DNA from: UBA2020 sp964551435
GTDB taxonomy: Bacteria > Pseudomonadota > Alphaproteobacteria > Micavibrionales > UBA2020
Direction: 5' to 3'
Length of the DNA: 64,000 nt
Assembly (NCBI GenBank): GCA_964551435.1
Contig: CAZKBS010000001.1
Coordinates: forward strand, 372,001 to 436,000
This document shows, one piece after another, positions 57,742 to 64,000 of this stretch; the first letter of the stretch is position 1; the number at the start of each line of letters is the position of its first letter. Position numbers and translations under genes: made by a program. Below the pieces are notes generated by a model, which saw only the letters and a list, made by a program, of their open reading frames with translations, had not been told where the DNA came from and did not search any database.

Positions 57742-58398
57742 ATGACGTTCCAGAAGATTGTCGATATAGTCGGGTGGCTGCTGTGCGTGTTCGCAGCGGG
57801 CCTTGTTATTTATATTCTCGGCACCCCTGGCCAAAGTTTTTCAAGAGACGACGAGAACATGAAGGCGTTCAAAATGCCGCTGGTGGCGTTAAGCGATGCC
57901 CAGCCGCGTTTTGCGTCGGCGCAAGAACTGTTTGGCGCCAGTCCCCTCGAAGGGGAGAGGATATGCATTTCCATCCGCGACGAATACGGCGAGAGTGGGG
58001 CGGAGGGGCAGCGAAACGAGCTTGCCCGTCTTTTTCCGGATAGAGTGGCCGCCGTGCGTAAGTTGAATTTATCGGACGGTTTTCCCAAGGTGATTGTTGC
58101 AGCGGCTCTGCCGGGCGGTCGTCTTTTTGTGGCAACGGGTGATGCGAAGATTGCGCATGCGCCGTCCGTTGATATAGGGCTGGAGTTTGTTGCCGTAGAT
58201 GAAGAGGGAAAATTTTCACGCGCTACAAAGCACCGCGGTTATCGTTGCGTGCCGTTTGAAGATGCGGTTTTTGTTTTCTCTCGTCATCAAATAAACAAGC
58301 AGGCTTATGTCATGCTCGCGGACAAGCGGAGCCCGTCTTTGTGGCCGTATGGCGGGGTCATGGCGCAGGATATTGCGTCAGGCAAGGTTACCCGATAG
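57742..58398 (+). CDS. Hypothetical one-pass membrane protein
   Basis: A 218-residue protein I do not recognise. One N-terminal membrane segment (about 9-29, IVGWLLCVFAAGLVIYILGT) is followed by a soluble, beta-rich exported or cytoplasmic domain with ICISIRDEYGESGAEGQRNE and YRCVPFEDAVFVFSRHQINK. GGGAT lies near the ATG. Composition is slightly less GC-rich than its neighbours. Its 3' end overlaps the convergent MoxR gene by 11 bases. Confidence 0.7.
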   Translation: MTFQKIVDIVGWLLCVFAAGLVIYILGTPGQSFSRDDENMKAFKMPLVALSDAQPRFASAQELFGASPLEGERICISIRDEYGESGAEGQRNELARLFPDRVAAVRKLNLSDGFPKVIVAAALPGGRLFVATGDAKIAHAPSVDIGLEFVAVDEEGKFSRATKHRGYRCVPFEDAVFVFSRHQINKQAYVMLADKRSPSLWPYGGVMAQDIASGKVTR

Positions 58399-59395
58399 CG
58401 CTGCACATTTCCTTGATGACGTCTTCGAGCGTCTTACCCTCCGCCCGCGCGGCGAAATGCAGGGCCATGCGGTGACGCAGAACGGCAGGGGCGATGTCGA
58501 TTACATCGTCCAGCGACGGCGTATAGCGGCCATCCAAAAGCGCATAGGCGCGTGCCGCCAGCATGAACGACTGCGCCGCGCGCGGGCCGGGGCCCCAGCT
58601 GACGAATCTTTTGACGGTGTCGATTTTCGTCTGTTCGGGGCGGCCCGACTGCACCAGCTGCAAAATACCGTCGACGACTTTCTGGCCGATGGGCAGCTGG
58701 CGGATGGTACGCTGCGCCGCCATGATTTCATCGGCGCTGAATACGGCGCTGGCCTTGTCTTCGCTGACGCCGGTGGTGGCCAGCAGCATGCGGCGTTCAT
58801 CTGCCGCATCGGGATAGCCGATATTGATTTGCAGCATGAAACGGTCCAGCTGCGCTTCGGGCAGGGGGTAGGTGCCTTCCTGTTCCAGCGGGTTTTGCGT
58901 CGCCATGACATGGAACGGACGCGGCAGGTCATAGGTCGTGCCGCCGACGGAGACCTGATATTCCTGCATCGCCTGCAACAGCGCAGACTGCGTACGGGGG
59001 CTGGCGCGGTTAATCTCGTCCGCCATCAAAAGCTGGCAGAAAATCGGCCCTTTGAGGAAGGTAAAACCGCGCGTACCCGCCGCATCCGTGCCGAGAATTT
59101 CGGAGCCGAGAATATCTGCCGGCATCAGGTCGGGCGTACATTGCACGCGGCGGCTGTCGAGGCCGAGAACGGTGCCGAGCGTGTCGACCAGCTTGGTCTT
59201 GCCAAGGCCGGGCAGGCCCATCAGCAAAAAGTGACCGCCCGAGAGAATCGAGGTCAGGCAAAGATCGATCACGCGGTTCTGGCCGAAAATCACGGTGCGA
59301 ATGGATTCGCGCGCGCCCGACAGCTTGCTTTTCAGTTTGACGGCCTGCTGTTCAAGGTCGGCGGTGATTTCGGTGCGCATCGGCTCGACGGACAT
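58388..59395 (-). CDS. MoxR-family AAA+ ATPase
   Basis: A 335-residue AAA+ chaperone-like ATPase. Walker A is GLPGLGKTKLVDTL, Walker B is LLMADEINRASPRTQSALLQ, sensor 1 is MATQNPLEQEGTYPLPEAQL, and LDRFMLQINIGYPDAADERR follows. MoxR proteins usually assemble metal-containing or VWA-domain partners; no DUF58 or VWA gene is visible next to it in this window, so the partner may lie elsewhere. AAGGA lies 7 bases before the ATG. Confidence 0.95.
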   Translation of the reverse strand: MSVEPMRTEITADLEQQAVKLKSKLSGARESIRTVIFGQNRVIDLCLTSILSGGHFLLMGLPGLGKTKLVDTLGTVLGLDSRRVQCTPDLMPADILGSEILGTDAAGTRGFTFLKGPIFCQLLMADEINRASPRTQSALLQAMQEYQVSVGGTTYDLPRPFHVMATQNPLEQEGTYPLPEAQLDRFMLQINIGYPDAADERRMLLATTGVSEDKASAVFSADEIMAAQRTIRQLPIGQKVVDGILQLVQSGRPEQTKIDTVKRFVSWGPGPRAAQSFMLAARAYALLDGRYTPSLDDVIDIAPAVLRHRMALHFAARAEGKTLEDVIKEMCSAIG

Positions 59396-59464
59396 GGTTC
59401 TTCCTTTATGTCTTGGTTAACCTACGTCTATTATAGTAGTCGATAATGAATAAAGCAGAAAGAA

Positions 59465-60004
59465 ATGTCTGAATTCCGCCCAAATCCCGCCCTGCCCGAA
59501 GAGGATTTCGGTATTAAAATCCTGCGCGACGGCACATGGCTGCATCAGGGGCGGCCGATCACGCGCCACAATCTGGTAAAACTTTTCGCAACTGTCCTGA
59601 AGCGGGATGAAACCGGCGCGTTCTGGCTGCAAACACCCGCCGAACAGGGACGTATCGAGGTTGAGGATGCCCCTTTTATCGCGATCGAGATGCAGCGCCA
59701 GACTTCTGAAAACGGCGAAAATCTGCTATTCAGGACAAATGTGGATGACTGGGTGACGCTGGATGCCGACCACCCGCTGGTGATGCGTGCGGATGTGGCG
59801 GGGGCGCTCTGTCCTTATATCCATATCCGCGGGGCGCAAGGCTGCGGGCTGGAGGCAAAACTGTCGCGCGCGGTTTACTACGAACTGGCGGCGTTGGCCG
59901 TGTGCCATCCGGAGGATGCCAATCTTTACGGCGTTTACAGTGCGGGGCGGTTTTTTGCCCTCGGCCATGCGGAGACGCTGGCGGCGGCGGATGAAACGGA
60001 TTAA
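59465..60004 (+). CDS. DUF1285 family protein
   Basis: A 179-residue protein matching DUF1285: FGIKILRDGTWLHQGRPITR, HNLVKLFATVLKRDETGAFW and the end YYELAALAVCHPEDANLYGV. These small proteins form two beta-rich lobes and are common in alphaproteobacteria next to a Nudix hydrolase and cca, exactly as here. MoxR often sits beside them too. Function unknown. Confidence 0.9.
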   Translation: MSEFRPNPALPEEDFGIKILRDGTWLHQGRPITRHNLVKLFATVLKRDETGAFWLQTPAEQGRIEVEDAPFIAIEMQRQTSENGENLLFRTNVDDWVTLDADHPLVMRADVAGALCPYIHIRGAQGCGLEAKLSRAVYYELAALAVCHPEDANLYGVYSAGRFFALGHAETLAAADETD

Positions 60005-60030
60005 ACAAGAATAAAGAATAAAAAACGGAC

Positions 60031-60648
60031 ATGAAACAACTCGCCCACATCACGCAAAGACTTTCCGCCTATCGCTGCCGCAGCGGCAACGATTGCGCGG
60101 GCGATCATTTGCTGACGCCGGAATGGCAAACCCCGCCGCCGCCCTACCGCGATGCGGCGGTGCTGATTGCGCTGCTTCCGCGCGGCGATGATTTGTCGGT
60201 TGTGTTTACGCAGCGTACATCGCATCTGACGGCGCATGCGGGGCAGGTCAGTTTCCCGGGCGGCGGGGTGGAGCCGCAGGATTACGATGCCGCCGCCACA
60301 GCCCTGCGCGAAGCCGAAGAAGAAATCGGCCTGCCGCAAAGCGCGGTGCAGGTGCTCGGTCAGCTGGATGATTACATCACGGGCACGGGGTTTCTGGTGC
60401 GTCCCGTTGTCGGCTTTGTGCCGGAAATTCCGGTGTGGAAGCCGGATGATTTCGAGGTCGCCGAGATATTCGACGTGCCGCTGTCGTACCTGTCCACGCC
60501 CGGCCGCATTTTCAAAAGTAGCCGCGAATTTCGCGGCATCATGCGGTCCTTTTATGCTTGCGACTGGGATAAATTCCACATCTGGGGCGCGACAGCGGGG
60601 ATGCTGAAAAATTTCATCGATGTGATCGGTGACGAGGGGCCGGCGTGA
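60031..60648 (+). CDS. Nudix hydrolase, CoA pyrophosphatase type
   Basis: A 205-residue Nudix enzyme. The Nudix box is GGGVEPQDYDAAATALREAE followed by EEIGL. Upstream, RTSHLTAHAGQVSFPGG is the extra signature of the CoA/ADP-ribose-type (NudL/YeaB) group, which cleaves CoA to phosphopantetheine and 3',5'-ADP. The stop overlaps the cca start by ATGA-type overlap (4 bases). Confidence 0.93.
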   Translation: MKQLAHITQRLSAYRCRSGNDCAGDHLLTPEWQTPPPPYRDAAVLIALLPRGDDLSVVFTQRTSHLTAHAGQVSFPGGGVEPQDYDAAATALREAEEEIGLPQSAVQVLGQLDDYITGTGFLVRPVVGFVPEIPVWKPDDFEVAEIFDVPLSYLSTPGRIFKSSREFRGIMRSFYACDWDKFHIWGATAGMLKNFIDVIGDEGPA

Positions 60649-61883
60649 CCGTTCTTCTGGGTAAAATCAGCAAACAGGCATGGATGGTCGCGCCTGAAAC
60701 GCACAGGGTCATGGAATCTCTGCTGCGCGATGGCGGCGATGCGCGTTTTGTTGGCGGCTGTGTGCGCGATGCGCTGGTCAACCGCAAGGTGATCGATATC
60801 GATATCGCCACGCCGCTGAAGCCCGAAGAAGTCATTGCGCGTCTGCAAACCGACAAAATTGCAGTGGTGCCGACGGGCCTCAAACATGGCACGGTTACCG
60901 CCATTGCCGATGGCAGGCCGTTTGAAATTACGACCCTGCGCCGCGATGTCGCGACTTATGGCCGTCATGCGGATGTGGCCTTTACCGACGATTGGCGCGC
61001 CGATGCCGCGCGGCGCGATTTTACCTTCAACGCGCTTTACGCGACGCTGGAGGGGGATGTGCATGATTTCTTCGGCGGTATAGAAGATCTGCGCATCGGG
61101 CGCGTCGCCTTTATTGGCGATGCGGAAGAGCGCATCCGCGAAGACGTTTTGCGTATTTTGCGCTTTTTCCGCTTTTACGCGCATCTGGGGCGGGGCGATG
61201 CCGATGCGGCGGCGCTGGCGGCCTGCGAAAAACTGTCCGACCAGATTCCGCGTCTCTCGGCGGAACGTATCCGCACCGAGGTCCTGAAGCTGCTCGAAGC
61301 GCCGCGCTGCGCAGAGGTCTGGCAGTTGATGATGGAACACCGCATCGTCACCCGCTTTCTGCCCGAGGCGACGAATGCGGCGCGGCTCGGGCGGCTGGTC
61401 GCGCTCGAAGACAAATATCAAAGCCACGGCTTTATCATGCGCCGCCTGGCGGCGGTGCTGGATGTCACGGTGCAGGGCTTGATTGATATCAGCGAAGATT
61501 TGCGCCTGTCGCGCGAACAGGCGCAGCAGCTGCTTGCACTGTTTGAACCGTCTTTTGATGTCAATCTGCGTATGGATGAAAAAACCACCCGCCGCGCGGT
61601 CTATCGTTTGGGCAATGATGTCGTGCGCAGTTTGCTGCTGCTGCTGGCCGCCGGTAAAGGCGACGAGGGCAACCTGCGCGAAATTTATGGCTGGGCGACT
61701 GCGTTTCGCGTGCCGCGCTTTCCGGTGGTCGGCAACGACGTGCTGGCACTGGGCGTACCCGCGGGACCCGAAGTCGGGCGATTGCTGGCGGATGTCGAAG
61801 ATTGGTGGGCGGCGCAGGATTTCGCCCCCGGCCGCACAGCTTGTCTGGACAGGTTAAAAGTCATCAGCGGGCGCAAAATATAA
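60645..61883 (+). CDS. cca: CCA-adding tRNA nucleotidyltransferase / poly(A) polymerase family
   Basis: A 412-residue class II nucleotidyltransferase. The N-terminal motif RFVGGCVRDALVNRKVIDID with the following IATPLKPEEV carries the catalytic Asp pair. Then come FEITTLRRDVATYGRHADVA, WRADAARRDFTFNALYATLE and the RIREDVLRILRFFRFYAHLG motif. The length and the missing HD domain fit the alphaproteobacterial CCA-adding group; a poly(A) polymerase cannot be excluded by eye. As tRNA-Ala here encodes its own CCA, the enzyme would mainly repair ends. The start overlaps the Nudix stop; GTG is the start codon. Confidence 0.93.
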   Translation: MTVLLGKISKQAWMVAPETHRVMESLLRDGGDARFVGGCVRDALVNRKVIDIDIATPLKPEEVIARLQTDKIAVVPTGLKHGTVTAIADGRPFEITTLRRDVATYGRHADVAFTDDWRADAARRDFTFNALYATLEGDVHDFFGGIEDLRIGRVAFIGDAEERIREDVLRILRFFRFYAHLGRGDADAAALAACEKLSDQIPRLSAERIRTEVLKLLEAPRCAEVWQLMMEHRIVTRFLPEATNAARLGRLVALEDKYQSHGFIMRRLAAVLDVTVQGLIDISEDLRLSREQAQQLLALFEPSFDVNLRMDEKTTRRAVYRLGNDVVRSLLLLLAAGKGDEGNLREIYGWATAFRVPRFPVVGNDVLALGVPAGPEVGRLLADVEDWWAAQDFAPGRTACLDRLKVISGRKI

Positions 61884-61906
61884 ACAGCTGCGGACAGCGC
61901 CGCGGC

Positions 61907-62788
61907 TCAGGGCCATTTCGCTTCGGGCGGCATCGACATCAAAATCGCTTCGGTATTGCCGCCGGTTTTCAGGCCGAATTGCGTGCCGCGGTCGTGGAGC
62001 AGGTTGAATTCCACATAGCGTCCGCGCTTGATAAGTTGGTGTTCGCGCATCTCCGGCGTCCACGGGCGGTTCATGTGGCGCGCGACGATTTTGGGGTAGA
62101 TGTTAAGAAACGCTTCCCCTACGTCGCGGGTAAAGCTGAAATCGGCGTGTTTGTCGCCGCTGTCCAGATAATCATAGAAAATGCCGCCAATGCCACGCGG
62201 TTCATTGCGGTGCGGCAGGAAAAAATATTCATCGCACCACTGCTTGAACTTGGGGTAATAGGCGGGGTCATGTTTGTCGCAGGCGGCTTTGAACGCGCTG
62301 TGAAAATCGGCGGTGTCCGCGTCGTCGAGGTACATCGGCGTCATATCGGCGCCGCCGCCGAACCAGCTTTTGGATGTTTCAATGCGCCGCGTGTTCATGT
62401 GCACGGCGGGTACCAGTGGCGAGCGCATATGCGCAACAAGGCTGATGCCGCAGGCCATGAAGGCGCCGCCGCTTTCCGCCGCGCCCGGAATTTGCGCGCG
62501 GAAACTGTCGGAAAACTTTCCATGGACCGACGAAATATTGACGCCGACTTTTTCAAACACGCGCCCGCGCATGATGGAGATTTCACCGCCGCCCCCGCTG
62601 CTGCCGTCTTCGTTTTTACGCTCCCACGTCTTGCGCTCGAACTTTCCGGCGGGCAGGTCGCTGTGGGTGCCTTGCAGTTGCGTCTCCAGCATTTCGAAAG
62701 CCGCGCAAATACGGTCGCGCAGCGCCGTGAACCATTGCATGGCTTCGGCATGGGTGACGGTATGCGGTTGTGGCGCGGCCTCGGGCAT
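61907..62788 (-). CDS. hemF: Oxygen-dependent coproporphyrinogen III oxidase
   Basis: Aerobic heme-pathway step making protoporphyrinogen IX, 293 residues. Family motifs are GGGGEISIMRGRVFEKVGVN, VAHMRSPLVPAVHMNTRRIE, SWFGGGADMTPMYLDDADTA and GGIFYDYLDSGDKHADFSFT, with the end YVEFNLLHDRGTQFGLKTGG. AGGAG lies 7 bases before the ATG. It implies aerobic heme synthesis. Convergent with cca. Confidence 0.97.
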   Translation of the reverse strand: MPEAAPQPHTVTHAEAMQWFTALRDRICAAFEMLETQLQGTHSDLPAGKFERKTWERKNEDGSSGGGGEISIMRGRVFEKVGVNISSVHGKFSDSFRAQIPGAAESGGAFMACGISLVAHMRSPLVPAVHMNTRRIETSKSWFGGGADMTPMYLDDADTADFHSAFKAACDKHDPAYYPKFKQWCDEYFFLPHRNEPRGIGGIFYDYLDSGDKHADFSFTRDVGEAFLNIYPKIVARHMNRPWTPEMREHQLIKRGRYVEFNLLHDRGTQFGLKTGGNTEAILMSMPPEAKWP

Positions 62789-62824
62789 CGGATTCTCCTG
62801 TTTTCAGGCATTAAATAGGGGGCG

Positions 62825-62840
62825 GCTTGAAAAATCAAGC
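62825..62840. repeat. Short palindrome between hemF and trmL
   Basis: GCTTGA AAAA TCAAGC, a perfect 6-bp inverted repeat with a 4-base loop, in the 74-base gap. No T-run, so it is not a standard terminator; it may influence hemF expression or mRNA stability. Confidence 0.4.
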
Positions 62841-62862
62841 GCGGCGGCGCGGCAGATGGTGC

Positions 62863-63324
62863 CTATGCGCCTTTTGCGGGGAAGCCGCCAGTCTGGCGCA
62901 GCGCTTCGGTCAAGGCCATCGCGCTGCTGATGGCAACGTTGAGCGAGCGCATGCCTGCCGCCATTGGAATGGTGATGCGCGCATCGCAGGCGTGGTGGAC
63001 ATCGTCCGGCACGCCCGCACTTTCGCGGCCGAGCATCAGGATATCATCGGCGCGGAAGGAAAAATCCAGAAAGGATTCGCTGCTCTTGGTTGTCAGCAGA
63101 ACAACGCGGTGCCCTGTATGCGCACGGCGGAAGGCGTCAAAATCCGTATGCCGCGTCAGGTCAAGGCTATCCAGATAATCCATGCCCGCGCGTTTGAGAT
63201 TTTTATCGGATAGAATAAACCCGCAAGGCTCGATAACATCCATCGCGCAGCCCATGCACACGCAAAGACGCATCAAGGTACCGGTATTTTGCGGGATATC
63301 GGGCTGGTAAAGGGCAAGGCGCAT
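62863..63324 (-). CDS. trmL: tRNA (cytidine/uridine-2'-O-)-methyltransferase TrmL
   Basis: A 153-residue SPOUT methyltransferase modifying the wobble base of tRNA-Leu isoacceptors. The start is MRLALYQPDIPQNTGTLMRL, followed by VLLTTKSSESFLDFSF, the SAM-knot DILMLGRESAGVPDDVHHAC and ITIPMAAGMRSLNVAISSAM. All are family hallmarks. It is coupled closely (2-base gap) to the membrane gene upstream. Confidence 0.96.
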   Translation of the reverse strand: MRLALYQPDIPQNTGTLMRLCVCMGCAMDVIEPCGFILSDKNLKRAGMDYLDSLDLTRHTDFDAFRRAHTGHRVVLLTTKSSESFLDFSFRADDILMLGRESAGVPDDVHHACDARITIPMAAGMRSLNVAISSAMALTEALRQTGGFPAKGA

Positions 63325-63326
63325 TT

Positions 63327-64000
63327 TTATTCGTCCTGCGTCGTGCGGCTGCGGCGGACTTCGTCTTCGTCAATCCACGCATGCCCGAGCGCGCCGGGGT
63401 GTATCAGGAAATCGTAGTTATCACCGCGCTCCCCCGCATCAAACAGCTGCGGGCCTGCACTCATCGTGAATGTCTCGCCCCCCTCTGCGCGCAATGACGG
63501 GAAAGAGAGTTTGTAGCGCAGCTTGGCGGATGAGGCGCAGACGTAGTCGCCGTCGCGCAACTCGGCCATACGCGCCTCGCGCACGGCGGGGAGACATTCC
63601 GATGGGCTCAAATCATAGGTGCGCGTGGTCGAGCTTTTGCGGTGCCGTTTACTGCAATGGACAGAGCATGTTTTTTGCAGCAACGGTTTGCTGATGACGG
63701 TTGGCGGCGCTTGTGGCAGGCGGCGGTTGGCTTCCTGTGTCAGCAGCGGTACCGACAGCACAAGTCCTGCAAGCCCGATCAGAATAAAGTCGCCCAGCGC
63801 CATAACCAGCCACATGCTGCGTTTCAGCGCTGCCAGCAGCGTCAGAATCCATAGCCCCGCCGCGAGAGGCACCAGCGCCAGCGATGCCGTTATGAAACGG
63901 CTGATATCCAGCATGCCGACATCCCCGCCCGCATAAGCAAAGCCACCCGCGATGCCCCCCGCCAGCAATGTCGCATGCAGCACCATGAAAAACGCTGCGC
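63327..64000 (-). CDS. Hypothetical membrane protein (probably partial at window edge)
   Basis: At least 219 residues are visible. Three or four hydrophobic segments (TLLAGGIAGGFAYAGGDVGM, then FITASLALVPLAAGLWILTL and MWLVMALGDFILIGLAGLVL) precede a soluble C-terminal domain with Cys-containing stretches (KTCSVHCSKRHRKSS, SPSECLPAVREARMAELRDG). An ATG at 63986 could be the start, but the frame stays open and hydrophobic to the window end. I do not recognise the family. Confidence 0.65.
   Translation of the reverse strand, partial: AAFFMVLHATLLAGGIAGGFAYAGGDVGMLDISRFITASLALVPLAAGLWILTLLAALKRSMWLVMALGDFILIGLAGLVLSVPLLTQEANRRLPQAPPTVISKPLLQKTCSVHCSKRHRKSSTTRTYDLSPSECLPAVREARMAELRDGDYVCASSAKLRYKLSFPSLRAEGGETFTMSAGPQLFDAGERGDNYDFLIHPGALGHAWIDEDEVRRSRTTQDE

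Noticed and set aside
1..64000. CRISPR array
   Set aside because: I saw no regularly spaced direct repeats of 24-40 bases anywhere in the window.

Overview
The window is a gene-dense stretch of chromosome, about 55-60% G+C by eye, from an alphaproteobacterium. The evidence is the lptA-lptB-rpoN-hpf-ptsN block, the Hsp20/DUF1150 pair behind a ROSE-type RNA thermometer, a cmk-rpsA order, HemF and a Trm112/Lon-N/thioredoxin operon. I see no photosynthesis genes, no phage and no complete transposon. A Micavibrio-like or Rhodospirillales-related lineage is possible, but I cannot fix the genus from sequence alone.

Layout. 1-4.0 kb: lipopolysaccharide export (lptA end, lptB) and the sigma-54/hibernation/PTS-Ntr block. 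4.0-9.6 kb: a heat-shock pair on the minus strand under a ROSE element, an Fe-S scaffold-like protein, a zinc-finger protein, cysS, then dihydroorotase on the plus strand. 9.8-17.3 kb: a membrane GGDEF-EAL protein with a degenerate cyclase site, aroA, cmk and rpsA with clear promoter and terminator signals. 17.4-24.3 kb (minus strand): a proteostasis-flavoured operon (CnoX-like thioredoxin, Lon-N protein, Trm112) that also carries a LeuA-fold protein lacking the usual catalytic residues. Next to it are a ProXp-type tRNA deacylase, a PP2C-like phosphatase and an M20 amidohydrolase. 24.5-28.9 kb is accessory. An AT-rich membrane gene appears to interrupt the signal sequence of a PepSY protein, and two small membrane-protein genes are each broken in frame at a run of seven G. 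28.9-37.2 kb: ornithine aminotransferase and alanine dehydrogenase diverge from a shared operator-like region, followed by a zinc alcohol dehydrogenase and a Dpp-like transporter operon without ATPases. 37.2-47 kb: a TPP enzyme coupled to a VanX-like dipeptidase, MnmC, a phosphatase/fructosamine-kinase pair, and a TetR regulator diverging from an AidB-type acyl-CoA dehydrogenase and a fatty acid desaturase. 47-51 kb: mostly uncharacterised minus-strand genes plus tRNA-Ala(GGC). 51-64 kb: a Bax-inhibitor-like protein, a YbbA/YbbP-type transporter divergent from a TesA-like esterase, and a mixture of housekeeping genes (thpR, MoxR ATPase, Nudix, cca, hemF, trmL).

Most neighbours on one strand overlap by 1-4 bases (ATGA/GTGA), so translational coupling is the rule. 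The strongest candidates for new biology are the catalytically altered LeuA paralogue at 18.1-19.6 kb and the disrupted accessory segment at 24.5-28.9 kb. I did not find a convincing multi-gene defence or biosynthetic system.
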